64,000 nucleotides of DNA from UBA2357 sp041916775 (GTDB lineage Bacteria > Pseudomonadota > Gammaproteobacteria > Burkholderiales > Rhodocyclaceae): positions 434,001 through 498,000 of the forward strand of contig JAYRYZ010000001.1 of the NCBI GenBank assembly GCA_041916775.1, written 5' to 3'. The notes under the pieces are model-generated. The model saw only the letters and a program-made list of their open reading frames with translations, was not told the DNA's origin and searched no databases. Made by a program: the position numbers and the translations under genes. Each line of letters opens with the position of its first letter. Positions within the stretch are counted from its first letter, which is position 1. Shown piece by piece: positions 33,529-44,616 of this stretch.

Positions 33529-34530
33529 ATGCGTCGTGTCACGCTCACCCAACATCTCATCGAACAGCAGCATGCCGGCCGCATCAACGCCGACCTGCGC
33601 CTGCTGATCGAGGTCGTCGCCCGTGCGGTGAAGGCGATCAGCGTCAACGTCTCCAAGGGCGCCCTGGCCGGCGTGCTCGGCGAGGCGGGTACCGACAACG
33701 TGCAGGGCGAGGCGCAGAAGAAGCTGGACGTGATCGCCAACGACATCCTCACCCAGGCCAACGAGTGGGGCGGTCACCTCGCCGCGATGGCGTCCGAGGA
33801 GGTCGAGGAGGTGCACCAGATCCCCTTCGATTACCCCAAGGGCGGCTACCTGCTGCTGTTCGACCCGCTCGACGGTTCGTCGAACATCGACGTCAACATC
33901 TCGGTCGGCACCATCTTCTCGGTGCTGCACAACCCGGTCGAGGGCGAGGATCCGACCGAGGCGGCCTTCATGCAGCCGGGCAGCAGGCAGGCGGCGGCGG
34001 GCTATGCGCTGTACGGGCCGTCGACGATGTTCGTGCTCACGCTCGGTCACGGTGTGCATGGTTTCACGCTCGACCGCGAGATGGGGAGCTTTGTCTACAC
34101 CCACCCCTTCATGACCATCCCGCAGGAGACCGCAGAGTTCGCGATCAACGCCTCCAACGCGCGCTTCTGGGAGCCGCCGGTGCAGCGCTACATCGCCGAG
34201 TTGCAGGCGGGCAAGGCCGGCCCGCGTGGCAAGGACTACAACATGCGCTGGGTCGCCTCGATGGTCGCGGACGTGCATCGCATCCTCACCCGCGGCGGCA
34301 TCTTCATGTACCCGCTCGACGAGAAGTGCAAGTCCAAGGGCGGCAAGCTGCGCCTGATGTACGAGGCCAACCCGATGGCGATGATCGTGGAGCAGGCTGG
34401 CGGCGCCGCGACCACCGGCCGCCAGCGCATCCTCGATGTGCAGCCGTCCAAGCTGCATGAGCGGGTGCCGGTGTTCCTCGGCTCGGCAAGCGAGGTCGAG
34501 GTCGTCACCCGCTACCACGACGCATCCTGA
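33529..34530 (+). CDS. fbp: Class I fructose-1,6-bisphosphatase
   Basis: 333 residues with the metal/phosphate motif F-D-P-L-D-G-S-S-N-I-D-V-N and the C-terminal YEANPMAMIVEQAGG segment containing the catalytic-site acid. It hydrolyses fructose 1,6-bisphosphate in gluconeogenesis or the Calvin cycle, in the cytoplasm. It is monocistronic in appearance, with the convergent Lrp-type gene 90 bp downstream. Confidence 0.96.
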   Translation: MRRVTLTQHLIEQQHAGRINADLRLLIEVVARAVKAISVNVSKGALAGVLGEAGTDNVQGEAQKKLDVIANDILTQANEWGGHLAAMASEEVEEVHQIPFDYPKGGYLLLFDPLDGSSNIDVNISVGTIFSVLHNPVEGEDPTEAAFMQPGSRQAAAGYALYGPSTMFVLTLGHGVHGFTLDREMGSFVYTHPFMTIPQETAEFAINASNARFWEPPVQRYIAELQAGKAGPRGKDYNMRWVASMVADVHRILTRGGIFMYPLDEKCKSKGGKLRLMYEANPMAMIVEQAGGAATTGRQRILDVQPSKLHERVPVFLGSASEVEVVTRYHDAS

Positions 34531-34620
34531 ACGATTCCTGAACGTCTCTTCGGCCGGCCCCGGGCGTACACGCCTGGCGCCGGTCGCTGTTTCTCCCTGT
34601 CCCGCCTCGCGCGCCTGCAA

Positions 34621-35085
34621 TCAGGGTGTCACCGGGATCGGGATCGTCGCCTCGTCCTTCACCGACTCCAGCACCACATAGGTGTGCGTCTGCTTCACGC
34701 AGGGCAACGCCGAGATCGCTTCGCCCATCAGCTTGCGATAGGCGGTGACGTCGCGGGTGCGCACCTTCAGCAGGTAATCGAAGTCGCCCGCGATCATGTG
34801 GCACGACTGGATCTCCGGGATGCGTCGCACCGCCTCGTTGAAGCGCGCCAGATCCTGCGCGCTGGTGCTGTTGAGGAGCACCTGCACCATCACCACATGG
34901 CTGTTCTGCAGGGCCACCGGGTCGAGCTCGGCGTGGTAGCCGCGGATCACACCGCTGCGTTCCAGGCGTCGCACCCGCTCGGCGCAGGGCGTTTTGGTGA
35001 GATCCACCTGGCGTGCGAGCGCGACGATCGAGATGCGACCGTCCTGCTGCAGGGCCTTGAGGATCTTCAGGTCAGTTCGGTCCAT
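34621..35085 (-). CDS. Lrp/AsnC-family regulator, probable PutR
   Basis: 154 residues from the ATG at 35085, which has GGAG upstream. The N-terminal helix-turn-helix (MDRTDLKILKALQQDGRISIVALARQVDLTKTPCAERVRRL) is followed by a RAM/ligand-binding domain (HVVMVQVLL...VKTRDV-like YLLKVRTRDVTAYRKLM). It is divergent from putA, whose product lacks its own DNA-binding domain, so this protein is the likely proline-responsive activator of putA. Confidence 0.88.
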   Translation of the reverse strand: MDRTDLKILKALQQDGRISIVALARQVDLTKTPCAERVRRLERSGVIRGYHAELDPVALQNSHVVMVQVLLNSTSAQDLARFNEAVRRIPEIQSCHMIAGDFDYLLKVRTRDVTAYRKLMGEAISALPCVKQTHTYVVLESVKDEATIPIPVTP

Positions 35086-35332
35086 CTGCTGTGCTCCAGG
35101 CAAAACGTCTGTACGACAGCGCATCATGAGTCGAATGGACTGCCAAGGCGTGAAGTTTGGAGCCAAATCCTGCCGCGTTTCAACAACAATTCCGTCGTTT
35201 GGAGATTGCGTGGCACGTCGGGCGGAAGACCCGCATCAGGGCTTTCAGCAGGCTGCCACGCACACCACACCCGCGCACAATGACGACACAGCGGAAGCCG
35301 CTTCCGCGACGCACAGGATCAGGAGACCCTTC
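35086..35332. promoter_or_regulatory. Divergent control region putR/putA
   Basis: 247 bp without a gene. An inverted repeat GCGGAAG-CCG-CTTCCGC at 35291-35307 lies about 25 bp before the putA start. Lrp-type boxes are expected here but none is unambiguous by eye. Confidence 0.4.
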
Positions 35333-38300
35333 ATGAGCATCTCGCTTGCCGCAGCCGCCTTGCCCGCCACCACGCGCCAGCCCTTGCGCGCCCGCATCAC
35401 CGCAGCGTACCGCACGCCCGAGCCGGAATGCGTGCCGCCATTGGTCGCCGCCGCGCGGCTCGATGCGGCAAGCGCGGAGAAGGTGCGCGCGCTGGCCGCG
35501 CGCCTGGTCGTGGGCCTGCGCAGTGAGCGCACCCGCTCCAGCGGGGTGGATGCGCTGATGAAGGAGTTCTCGCTTTCCAGTCAGGAAGGCGTGGCGCTGA
35601 TGTGTCTCGCCGAGGCGTTGTTGCGTGTGCCCGACAAGGCCACCGCGGACCGCCTGATCCGCGACAAGCTCGCGCATGGCGACTGGCGTGCCCACCTCGG
35701 CAACAGCCCGTCGCTGTTCGTCAATGCTGCGACCTGGGGGCTGCTCGTCACCGGCCGGCTGGTCGCGACGCGCAGCGAGGAGGGGCTCGCAAGCGCACTC
35801 TCGCGCATGCTCGCGCGCGGTGGCGAGCCTGTGATCCGCAAGGGCATGGACCTCGCGATGCGCATGCTGGGCGAGCAGTTCGTCACCGGACGCACAATCG
35901 ACGAAGCGCTAGAGCGCGGGCACGCCACCGAGAAGCGTGGCTACCGCTACTCCTTCGACATGCTCGGCGAAGCGGCGATGACCGCGGCGGATGCGCAGCG
36001 CTATTTCGACGCCTACGTCGAGGCGATCCACGCGATCGGCAAGGATTCGAAAGGCCGCGGCGTGGTGGACGGCAACGGCATCTCGATCAAGCTGTCGGCG
36101 CTGCATCCGCGCTACGTGTGGTCGCAGCCCGACCGGGTCATGGGCGAACTCCTGCCGCGCGTGCTGGAGCTGTGCCAACTCGCGCGCAGCTACGACATCG
36201 GCCTCAACATCGACGCCGAGGAGGCGGATCGTCTGGAGTTGTCGCTGGATCTGCTCGAGGCGCTCGCGCTCGACGATGCGCTCGCCGGCTGGAGCGGGCT
36301 GGGCTTCGTGGTGCAGGCCTACCAGAAGCGCGCGCCCTACGTGCTCGACTACATCATCGACCTCGCCGCCCGCTCGGGCCAGCGCATGATGGTGCGGCTG
36401 GTGAAGGGCGCCTACTGGGATGCCGAGATCAAGCGCGCCCAGGTCGATGGGCTGGAAGGCTACCCGGTGTATTCGCGCAAGGTCTACACCGATGTGTCCT
36501 ACCTTGCCTGCGCGCGGAAACTCCTTGCCGCGCGCGACCGCATCTATCCCCAGTTCGCCACCCACAACGCCCAGACCATGGCCGCGATCATGCACATGGC
36601 GGGCGAGGGCTACCGCCGTGGCGACTACGAGTTCCAGTGCCTGCACGGCATGGGCGAGCCGCTCTACGACCAGGTCGTCGCCGACCCTGAGATCGCGCGA
36701 CTGGTGCGCATCTACGCGCCGGTCGGCAGCCATGAGACGCTGCTTGCGTATCTCGTCCGTCGCCTGCTGGAGAACGGCGCCAACACCAGCTTCGTGAACC
36801 GCATCGTGGATGAGAAGGTGGCGGTGGACGAGCTGGTGGCCGATCCGGTCGAGGAGGCGGCGCGTCTCGCCGGGTTGCCGCATCCGCGCATCCCGCTGCC
36901 GGTGGAACTCTACGGCACGGCGCGTGCGAATTCGCGCGGCTTCGATCTCTCCAGTGAAACCGTGCGTGCCCGCATCGCCGCCGCGATCGTCGAGAGCAGC
37001 ACGCGGCTCCATGCCGCCGGGCCGCTGCTGGCAGTGCCGCGCACCGCGGCGGACGCGGTGCAGGCGCAGCCAGTGTGCAACCCGGCCGACCGCGCGGAGC
37101 AGGTCGGTACCGTCGTCGAAGCCGATCTGCACGACGTCGAATCGGCGCTGAGTGCAGCGGCGGACATCGCGCCGGCCTGGGCGCTGCGCCTGCCCGCAGA
37201 CCGCGCCGCCTGCATCGATCGCGTTGCCGAGCTGATGGAGCGCGACGGCGAGGCGCTGATCGCGTTGGCGGTGCGCGAGGCGGGCAAGTCGTGGGCGAAC
37301 GCGGTCGCCGAGCTGCGCGAGGCGGTCGATTTCTGCCGCTACTACGCCGCCGATGCGCGCGGCTTCGACAACGGCAGCCACCGCCCGGTGGGGCCGGTGC
37401 TGTGCATCAGCCCGTGGAATTTCCCGCTCGCGATCTTCACCGGCCAGGTGGCCGCCGCGCTCGTGGCCGGCAACCCGGTGCTCGCCAAGCCGGCCGAGCA
37501 GACGCCGCTGATTGCCGCTGCGGCGGTGCGTCTCTTTCATGAGGCAGGTGTGCCGCTCGCGGCCTTGCAGCTCCTGCCAGGTCGCGGCGAAACGGTCGGT
37601 GCGGCCCTGGTCGCCGATGCGCGCGTTCGCGGGGTGATGTTCACCGGCTCCACCGAGGTCGCCACCCTCATCAACCGCAGCCTCGCCCGGCGCGGCGGCA
37701 ATGTGCCGTTGATCGCCGAGACCGGTGGCCAGAACGCGATGATCGTGGATTCCACCGCGCTGCCCGAGCAGGTGGTCACCGATGTGCTCGCCTCGAGCTT
37801 CGACTCCGCCGGCCAGCGTTGTTCTGCGCTGAGGGTGCTGTGCCTGCAGCGCGACATCGCCGACCGCGTGTTCGAGATGCTGCACGGCGCGTTGCACGAG
37901 CTGGCTATCGGCAACACCGCGGACGTACGCGCCGACATCGGCCCGGTCATCGACGCCGAGGCGCGCGACGGCCTGGAGCGCCATGTCGCGGCGATGCAGG
38001 CTGCCGGCTGCCGTGTCACCCGGTTGTCGCTGCCGGCGCATTGCGCGGCGGGTACCTTCGTCGCGCCCAGCGTGATCGAGATCGACGACCTGTCGGCACT
38101 CAGCCGCGAGCAGTTCGGACCCGTGCTGCACGTGTTGCGCTTTGCGGCGAAGGACCTCGACGCCCTGGTCGAGCGCATCAATGCCACCGGATATGGCCTC
38201 ACCCTGGGCGTGCATTCCCGCATCGACGAGGCGATCCAGCGTATCGCCGAGAACGCGCACGTCGGCAACATGTATGTGAACCGCAACATGATCGGCGCGG

Positions 38301-38995
38301 TGGTCGGCGTGCAGCCCTTCGGCGGCGAAGGGCGCTCGGGTACCGGCCCCAAGGCCGGCGGGCCGCTCTACCTGCACCGCCTGCTGCGGCGCACGCCCGG
38401 CGCTGTACTCGGGCAGGACGAGCGCCTCGCGGACAGCACCCCCTTCCGTACCCTGTTCGACTGGCTGGAGGAGGGCGGTCGCGCGCTGCTCGAAGGCGAC
38501 GACCTGCTCGCCCTGCGCGATCGTGCGGATGCCTGCCGGCTGCGCCGCCTGTCCGGTCTGAAGCTCTCGCTGCCCGGACCCACCGGTGAGGACAACAGTC
38601 TGCGCTTCCTGCCGCGAGGCCGGGTGCTCTGCGTTGCGGACACCATGGTCGGACGCATTCACCAGCTGCTTGCGGCGTTGGCAAGCGGTAACCGCGCCCT
38701 TCTGCACGACGACGATTCCGCCCGTGCCCTGCTCAGCCTGCTGCCGCATGCCCTGAGCACGTGGGTGGGCTTGGCGGACGATGCGGACGTGGCTGTCGAC
38801 GCCGTGCTCTTCGACGGCTCGGACCTCGAGGCGGACGCCTGGGCGTTGCGCCTTGCCGAGCTCGACGGCCCGTTGCTGCCCCTGCTGCGCGCCGAGCCGG
38901 ATTACGACCTCGCGCGGCTGGTGCACGAGCGCACGCTCAGCGTCAACACCGCGGCGGCCGGTGGCAATGCCAGCCTGATGGCGATGGGAGCCTGA
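35333..38995 (+). CDS. putA: Bifunctional proline dehydrogenase/P5C dehydrogenase PutA (no RHH domain)
   Basis: 1220 residues from the ATG at 35333 with AGGAGA upstream. The proline dehydrogenase barrel (about 150-540) has the FAD-site segments DMLGEAAMT, SIKLSALHPRY and EYDLGLNIDAEEADRLELSLDL-like residues. The P5C dehydrogenase domain (about 650-1100) has the catalytic Glu in AETGGQNAMIVDS and the catalytic Cys in DSAGQRCSALRVL. A C-terminal tail domain ends in TAAAGGNASLMAMGA. The ribbon-helix-helix DNA-binding domain of E. coli PutA is absent, so regulation should come from the divergent Lrp-type gene. It oxidises proline to glutamate at the inner membrane. Confidence 0.96.
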   Translation: MSISLAAAALPATTRQPLRARITAAYRTPEPECVPPLVAAARLDAASAEKVRALAARLVVGLRSERTRSSGVDALMKEFSLSSQEGVALMCLAEALLRVPDKATADRLIRDKLAHGDWRAHLGNSPSLFVNAATWGLLVTGRLVATRSEEGLASALSRMLARGGEPVIRKGMDLAMRMLGEQFVTGRTIDEALERGHATEKRGYRYSFDMLGEAAMTAADAQRYFDAYVEAIHAIGKDSKGRGVVDGNGISIKLSALHPRYVWSQPDRVMGELLPRVLELCQLARSYDIGLNIDAEEADRLELSLDLLEALALDDALAGWSGLGFVVQAYQKRAPYVLDYIIDLAARSGQRMMVRLVKGAYWDAEIKRAQVDGLEGYPVYSRKVYTDVSYLACARKLLAARDRIYPQFATHNAQTMAAIMHMAGEGYRRGDYEFQCLHGMGEPLYDQVVADPEIARLVRIYAPVGSHETLLAYLVRRLLENGANTSFVNRIVDEKVAVDELVADPVEEAARLAGLPHPRIPLPVELYGTARANSRGFDLSSETVRARIAAAIVESSTRLHAAGPLLAVPRTAADAVQAQPVCNPADRAEQVGTVVEADLHDVESALSAAADIAPAWALRLPADRAACIDRVAELMERDGEALIALAVREAGKSWANAVAELREAVDFCRYYAADARGFDNGSHRPVGPVLCISPWNFPLAIFTGQVAAALVAGNPVLAKPAEQTPLIAAAAVRLFHEAGVPLAALQLLPGRGETVGAALVADARVRGVMFTGSTEVATLINRSLARRGGNVPLIAETGGQNAMIVDSTALPEQVVTDVLASSFDSAGQRCSALRVLCLQRDIADRVFEMLHGALHELAIGNTADVRADIGPVIDAEARDGLERHVAAMQAAGCRVTRLSLPAHCAAGTFVAPSVIEIDDLSALSREQFGPVLHVLRFAAKDLDALVERINATGYGLTLGVHSRIDEAIQRIAENAHVGNMYVNRNMIGAVVGVQPFGGEGRSGTGPKAGGPLYLHRLLRRTPGAVLGQDERLADSTPFRTLFDWLEEGGRALLEGDDLLALRDRADACRLRRLSGLKLSLPGPTGEDNSLRFLPRGRVLCVADTMVGRIHQLLAALASGNRALLHDDDSARALLSLLPHALSTWVGLADDADVAVDAVLFDGSDLEADAWALRLAELDGPLLPLLRAEPDYDLARLVHERTLSVNTAAAGGNASLMAMGA

Positions 38996-39079
38996 CATCT
39001 CGTGAACTTTGTAGTGCATGGCGCGAGCAGAGGCGCGTGCCCGGTTCTATCGCCGAAGCACGGCAGGTAGAATGCCGTG

Positions 39080-40846
39080 ATGACGTCCCAGCCTTCAACC
39101 GCGCGAAGGCGCCTTGCATTTGCGCTGCGTGCCGCGGCGGTGTTCGCGCTGTCTCTCGCGTTGCCCGCGGCTGCGCAGGAGCGCCTGGCGGTTGAACTGC
39201 AGGTGGTGGATGCGCTGCGCCCGCTGCTGGCTCAGCACCTGCGCATCCTCAACCGCGAGGTGCTCGTGCCCGAGTCGCGCGCAGACCGCGCAGCGCTGGT
39301 CCGGCGTACGCGTCGTGATGTCGCGAATCTCCTTGCTACCGAAGGGTATTTCACGCCACAGGTCAGGCTGGATCGCTCGGAGGCGGGCCGCTGGGTGCTG
39401 CAGGTCGAGCCCGGGGAGCGCACACTTGTCGACCAGGTCCGACTTGATTTCGAAGGACATCTCTCGGGTGCTGATGGGGCACTTGCCGAGCGCCGGGCGG
39501 CGCTTGTCGAGGCGTGGTCGTTGAAGTCCGGTGTCGCATTCCGGCAGGCCGACTGGGACGCAGCCAAGGTGTCCCTGCTGGATGGCGTCGCCGTACGTGA
39601 CTATGCGGCCGCGCGCATCGTGGAGAGTCGTGCCGAGGTTGACCCCATGCGGGCGCGTGCCAGTCTTGTGGTGCGCGTAGACTCCGGCCCGCCATTCAAG
39701 TTGGGGCCGATCAGGGTGTTCGGCATCGAACGCCTGCCGGAAGGATTGGTATCCCGCTACGGCCGGCTCGTGGAGGGCGAACCGTTCGACCAGGAGCGAC
39801 TGCTCGCCTTTCAGAGCACATTGCAGAATGCGCCGCAGTTCGCCTCCGTGGTCGTCGACATCCGCCGTGACCCGGCGCTCGCCGATGCGGTGCCGGTCGA
39901 GGTGCATGTCAGCGAGGCCGACTCCCGTCATCTTTCGATGGGCGCAGGCTACTCCACCAACACCGGCGTGCGGGCAGAACTCGGCTGGCGCGACGTCAAT
40001 CTGCGCGGTCGCGGCTGGGAACTTGCCAGCGGTTTGCGCCTGGAGCAGCGTCGCCAGTCGCTGTACGCGGATGTGTTCATGCCGCCGTCGGGTGACGGAC
40101 ACCGCAACAGCTTCGGCGCCCTTGTTGATGCCAGCGAGATCGAAGGGCTCGATTCGCGTATCCAGGCGATTGGCGCGACCCGCACCGAATCGCGCGGTGC
40201 GATAGAAACCGCCATCGGGCTGCGCTATCAGCATGAGAGCCTGCGGCCGGCCGGTGGCGAGAGCACCAGCCACAACGCCCTCACCGCCAGCTGGAAGTGG
40301 GTGCAGCGCAAGGTGGATAACGTACTCGATCCGCGCGCCGGCCATGTGTTGCAGTTCGAGGTAGGGGGGGGGGCGCGCGCCTTGCTGTCCGATCAGGATT
40401 TCGTGCGCACCTATGGCCGGGTGGCCTGGTATCAGCCGGTTCGCAGCTCCGACGTGCTGATCCTGCGCGCCGAGGCCGGCATCACGCTCGCCAACAGCCG
40501 GGACGGCATTCCGCAGGATTTCCTCTTTCGCGCCGGCGGCTCCCAGTCGGTGCGCGGCTATGCCTTCCAGAGTCTCGGCGTGCCAGAGGGCGACGCAACG
40601 CTCGGCGGCCGCTTCCTCGCGACCGCAAGCGCCGAGTATGTCCATTGGCTGAGCCCGCAGTGGGGCGTCGCCGCCTTCATCGACGCCGGCGACGCGGCCG
40701 ACGACCGCGACAGCTTCGACGCGCGCATCGGCTACGGCCTCGGCGCGCGCTGGGCAAGCCCGGCAGGGCCGCTGGCGCTGGACCTGGCCTACGGCCACAA
40801 CGAAGAGCGGCTGCGCCTGCACTTCGCGATTGCGATCGCGTTCTGA
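39080..40846 (+). CDS. tamA: TamA-like Omp85 outer-membrane protein
   Basis: 588 residues from the ATG at 39080 (a GTG three bases earlier is possible). Signal peptide to about residue 30, then POTRA repeats (about 35-260), and a 16-strand barrel of the Omp85 family with the RGD-like loop motif as V-R-G-Y (QSVRGYAFQSLG) and a C-terminal terminal strand ending in F (LRLHFAIAIAF). TamA inserts autotransporters and other barrels together with TamB. No tamB follows; a Fic gene is there instead. Confidence 0.9.
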   Translation: MTSQPSTARRRLAFALRAAAVFALSLALPAAAQERLAVELQVVDALRPLLAQHLRILNREVLVPESRADRAALVRRTRRDVANLLATEGYFTPQVRLDRSEAGRWVLQVEPGERTLVDQVRLDFEGHLSGADGALAERRAALVEAWSLKSGVAFRQADWDAAKVSLLDGVAVRDYAAARIVESRAEVDPMRARASLVVRVDSGPPFKLGPIRVFGIERLPEGLVSRYGRLVEGEPFDQERLLAFQSTLQNAPQFASVVVDIRRDPALADAVPVEVHVSEADSRHLSMGAGYSTNTGVRAELGWRDVNLRGRGWELASGLRLEQRRQSLYADVFMPPSGDGHRNSFGALVDASEIEGLDSRIQAIGATRTESRGAIETAIGLRYQHESLRPAGGESTSHNALTASWKWVQRKVDNVLDPRAGHVLQFEVGGGARALLSDQDFVRTYGRVAWYQPVRSSDVLILRAEAGITLANSRDGIPQDFLFRAGGSQSVRGYAFQSLGVPEGDATLGGRFLATASAEYVHWLSPQWGVAAFIDAGDAADDRDSFDARIGYGLGARWASPAGPLALDLAYGHNEERLRLHFAIAIAF

Positions 40847-40943
40847 GGCTTAGCCGTTCAGGCGACGATACGACTCCCGTCGGCCTGGAGGAAGACGAGG
40901 CGGGCCCAATGGCGCTGTGGAAGAGCCCTTGAGAGTTGTGCCT

Positions 40944-40993
40944 CAAATTAAAGAGTGTTTTAATTTGTGTGATCGAATCAAAGCAAGCTTTGA
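40944..40993 (+). promoter_or_regulatory. Two perfect inverted repeats immediately before fic
   Basis: First repeat: CAAATTAAA (40944-40952), six bases, TTTAATTTG (40959-40967). Second: TCAAAGC (40978-40984), AA, GCTTTGA (40987-40993), abutting the ATG at 40994. The second takes up the place of a Shine-Dalgarno. Between them lies TGTGA-TCGA-ATCAA (40968-40981), a hybrid CRP/FNR-like site. This is a candidate autoregulatory operator and translational block. Confidence 0.5.
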
Positions 40994-42142
40994 ATGAAAC
41001 GGTCCGCAGGTACTTACGTCGTCTCCACGACGCTGGGAGAAGCGGTGCGCGCGTTTGTGCCGCATCCCTTGCCACCGGCAAATCCGGCACTCAATGGTGC
41101 CGGCTTCTCCGAACTCGATCGTCAGGCGGGACTCGCCCTTGCGCGTCTTGAAGGGGTTGCCGGCCTGGTGCCGTCGGTGGATTGGCTGTTGTACAGCGCC
41201 ATCCGCAAGGAGGCCCTGCTGACCTCGCAGATCGAGGGGACGCAGGCCACCTTGACCGATCTTCTCGATGAGGAAGCCGGCTTCAAGGTCAGCAATACCG
41301 AGGACGTGGAGGAGGTCACCAACTACCTTCGTGCTTTCCGCTGGGTTCAGGGGCAACTGCGTGATCCCAGAGGCCTTCCCATCAGCGCGCGGCTGTTGTG
41401 CGAGGCACACCGGCATCTGCTCGACGGCGTGCGCGGCGCAGGCAGGCAACCTGGTGAACTGCGCAGGTCGCAGAACTGGATCGGCGGCACGCGGCCCGGA
41501 AACGCGGTATTCGTGCCGCCTCCGTCGGAGCATGTGCCCGCGCTGCTCGCCGATCTGGAGCACTTCATCCACGAGAGCGAGGCTGCGTTACCGGCATTGG
41601 TCAGGGTGGCGCTCATTCACGCCCAGTTTGAAACCATCCACCCGTTTCTGGATGGCAACGGCCGCATCGGTCGTCTGCTGATCGCTGCACTGTTCGAGCA
41701 CTGGGGATTGCTGTCCGAGCCCTTGATGTACCTCAGCGGTTACCTCAAGCAACACCAGGCGGAGTACTACCGCCGGCTGTCGGCGATCCGCACGGATGGC
41801 GACTGGGAGTCCTGGGTCGAGTTCTTTCTGGAGGGCGTGACGGTCGCTGCCGGCGACGCCGAGAGGAACATCATCGCCGTTGCCAGCCTCGTTGCCGCCG
41901 ACCGCAGGCGGCTCTTGCAGTCGACCAAGGCCGGGGCAGCAAGCTACCGGCTGTTCGAGATGCTTCCGATGATGCCGCGCTTCACGATCGAGCGCGTGCG
42001 GCAGCGACTGGATACCAGCTTTCCCACGGCGACGGCCGCTGTCAGGGTGCTCGAAGAATTGGGCATCATCATCGAGATGACGGGGCAGAAGAAGAACCGC
42101 AGCTACAGCTACAAGGCCTACGTGGAACTGCTCAGCCGGTGA
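40994..42142 (+). CDS. Fic-domain protein with C-terminal winged helix
   Basis: 382 residues. An N-terminal inhibitory helix motif T77-S-Q-I-E81-G82 matches (S/T)xxxE(G/N) of class II Fic proteins. The catalytic loop is H216-P-F-L-D-G-N-G-R-I-G-R, complete with the His and both Arg. The C-terminal 60 residues form a winged-helix DNA-binding domain (FTIERVRQRLDTSFPTATAAVRVLEEL). It is predicted to AMPylate a target and to be autoinhibited. There is no Shine-Dalgarno, and the start abuts a palindrome. It sits between tamA and groESL where tamB might be expected. Confidence 0.9.
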   Translation: MKRSAGTYVVSTTLGEAVRAFVPHPLPPANPALNGAGFSELDRQAGLALARLEGVAGLVPSVDWLLYSAIRKEALLTSQIEGTQATLTDLLDEEAGFKVSNTEDVEEVTNYLRAFRWVQGQLRDPRGLPISARLLCEAHRHLLDGVRGAGRQPGELRRSQNWIGGTRPGNAVFVPPPSEHVPALLADLEHFIHESEAALPALVRVALIHAQFETIHPFLDGNGRIGRLLIAALFEHWGLLSEPLMYLSGYLKQHQAEYYRRLSAIRTDGDWESWVEFFLEGVTVAAGDAERNIIAVASLVAADRRRLLQSTKAGAASYRLFEMLPMMPRFTIERVRQRLDTSFPTATAAVRVLEELGIIIEMTGQKKNRSYSYKAYVELLSR

Positions 42143-42280
42143 CAGCGGCTGCTCTTCGCCAAAACCGGGTTTCACGGGGCAGCCGACAGGATCGGCTGTA
42201 GCTGAGCGTACGCCTGCACGCGCAGCAGGGCGGTCGTCAGGCGCTGCACGCCCGCAGCGAATTTTTTGCGCCCACCGCTC

Positions 42281-42309
42281 TTGAAATCGATACAGGCCGT
42301 CCCTATTAT
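42281..42309 (+). promoter_or_regulatory. groESL promoter
   Basis: TTGAAA (42281-42286), a 17-base spacer, TATTAT (42304-42309): a good sigma-70 promoter. Its -10 abuts the CIRCE element. Confidence 0.75.
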
Positions 42310-42335
42310 TAGCACTCGTTGGCAGTGAGTGCTAA
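42309..42335. promoter_or_regulatory. CIRCE element (HrcA operator)
   Basis: Exact consensus TTAGCACTC-N9-GAGTGCTAA. HrcA binding here blocks groESL transcription until heat stress. Confidence 0.97.
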
Positions 42336-42426
42336 CAGCCGGTGTCCAGGACACCGGCTCTTAGTGATCAAAACCCGAACGGGCAGAGCCCGTCACATGT
42401 GAATTCGAACCAGAAGGAGTTAGTCG

Positions 42427-42717
42427 ATGAATATTCGTCCGTTGCATGATCGCGTGATCGTCAAGCGTCTCGAAGCCGAACGCAAGACCGCCAGTGGCAT
42501 CGTGATTCCCGATTCCGCAGGCGAAAAGCCGGATCAGGGCGAAGTGCTTGCCGTGGGCAATGGCAAGATTCTCGAAGACGGCAAGGTTCGTCCGATGGCT
42601 GTCAAGAAGGGCGACAAGGTGCTGTTCGGCAAGTATGCCGGCCAGGCCGTGAAGGTCGATGGCGAAGAGCTGCTGGTGATGCGTGAAGAAGACATCATGG
42701 GTGTCGTCGAGGGCTGA
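42427..42717 (+). CDS. groES: Co-chaperonin GroES
   Basis: 96 residues, full-length, beginning MNIRPLHDRVIVKRLEAERKTASGIVIPDSAGEKP with the mobile loop and ending DIMGVVEG. AGAAGGAG precedes the ATG. It caps GroEL in protein folding. Under CIRCE/HrcA control with groEL 65 bp downstream. Confidence 0.99.
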   Translation: MNIRPLHDRVIVKRLEAERKTASGIVIPDSAGEKPDQGEVLAVGNGKILEDGKVRPMAVKKGDKVLFGKYAGQAVKVDGEELLVMREEDIMGVVEG

Positions 42718-42782
42718 GCCTCGCGCTGACCGCTGATCCTCTACCGTTTCCGATCGTTCAAGAATTCAAGGAGTAATGAAGA

Positions 42783-44432
<1,650 letters not shown>

Positions 44433-44488
44433 GCCCGGTCCGGTGGGGCGCCTCGGCGCTCTGCCAAGCCTTGGAGCAGTCGCTTGAA

Positions 44489-44530
44489 CACAACCCCCTG
44501 GCGGACTTGTCCGCCAGGGGGTTGTGCCTT
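44489..44530 (+). terminator. Strong terminator after groEL
   Basis: Perfect 17-bp arms (44489-44505 and 44510-44526), loop CTTG. Only a short CCTTAT follows, but the stem is very stable. Confidence 0.85.
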
Positions 44531-44616
44531 ATGGATCTGCTGATGGTCAGGGCGAGGTGACGGACGTGCAGGAGCACAGGCTCGCGTTCGCGCCCTGAGC
44601 ATCGGAGGATTGGGGT

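Noticed and set aside
34555..34595. Bidirectional terminator between fbp and the Lrp-type gene
   Set aside because: The complementary segments are interrupted by mismatches and no T-run follows on either strand, so it was not listed.
35216..35235. TGGCACG resembling a sigma-54 -24 element upstream of putA
   Set aside because: Ten bases on from GG the required GC is replaced by GG, so the -12 element is missing.
35909..39019. A 1036-codon open frame on the minus strand
   Set aside because: Antisense to putA with low-complexity Arg/His/Gln-rich translation; no family motif.
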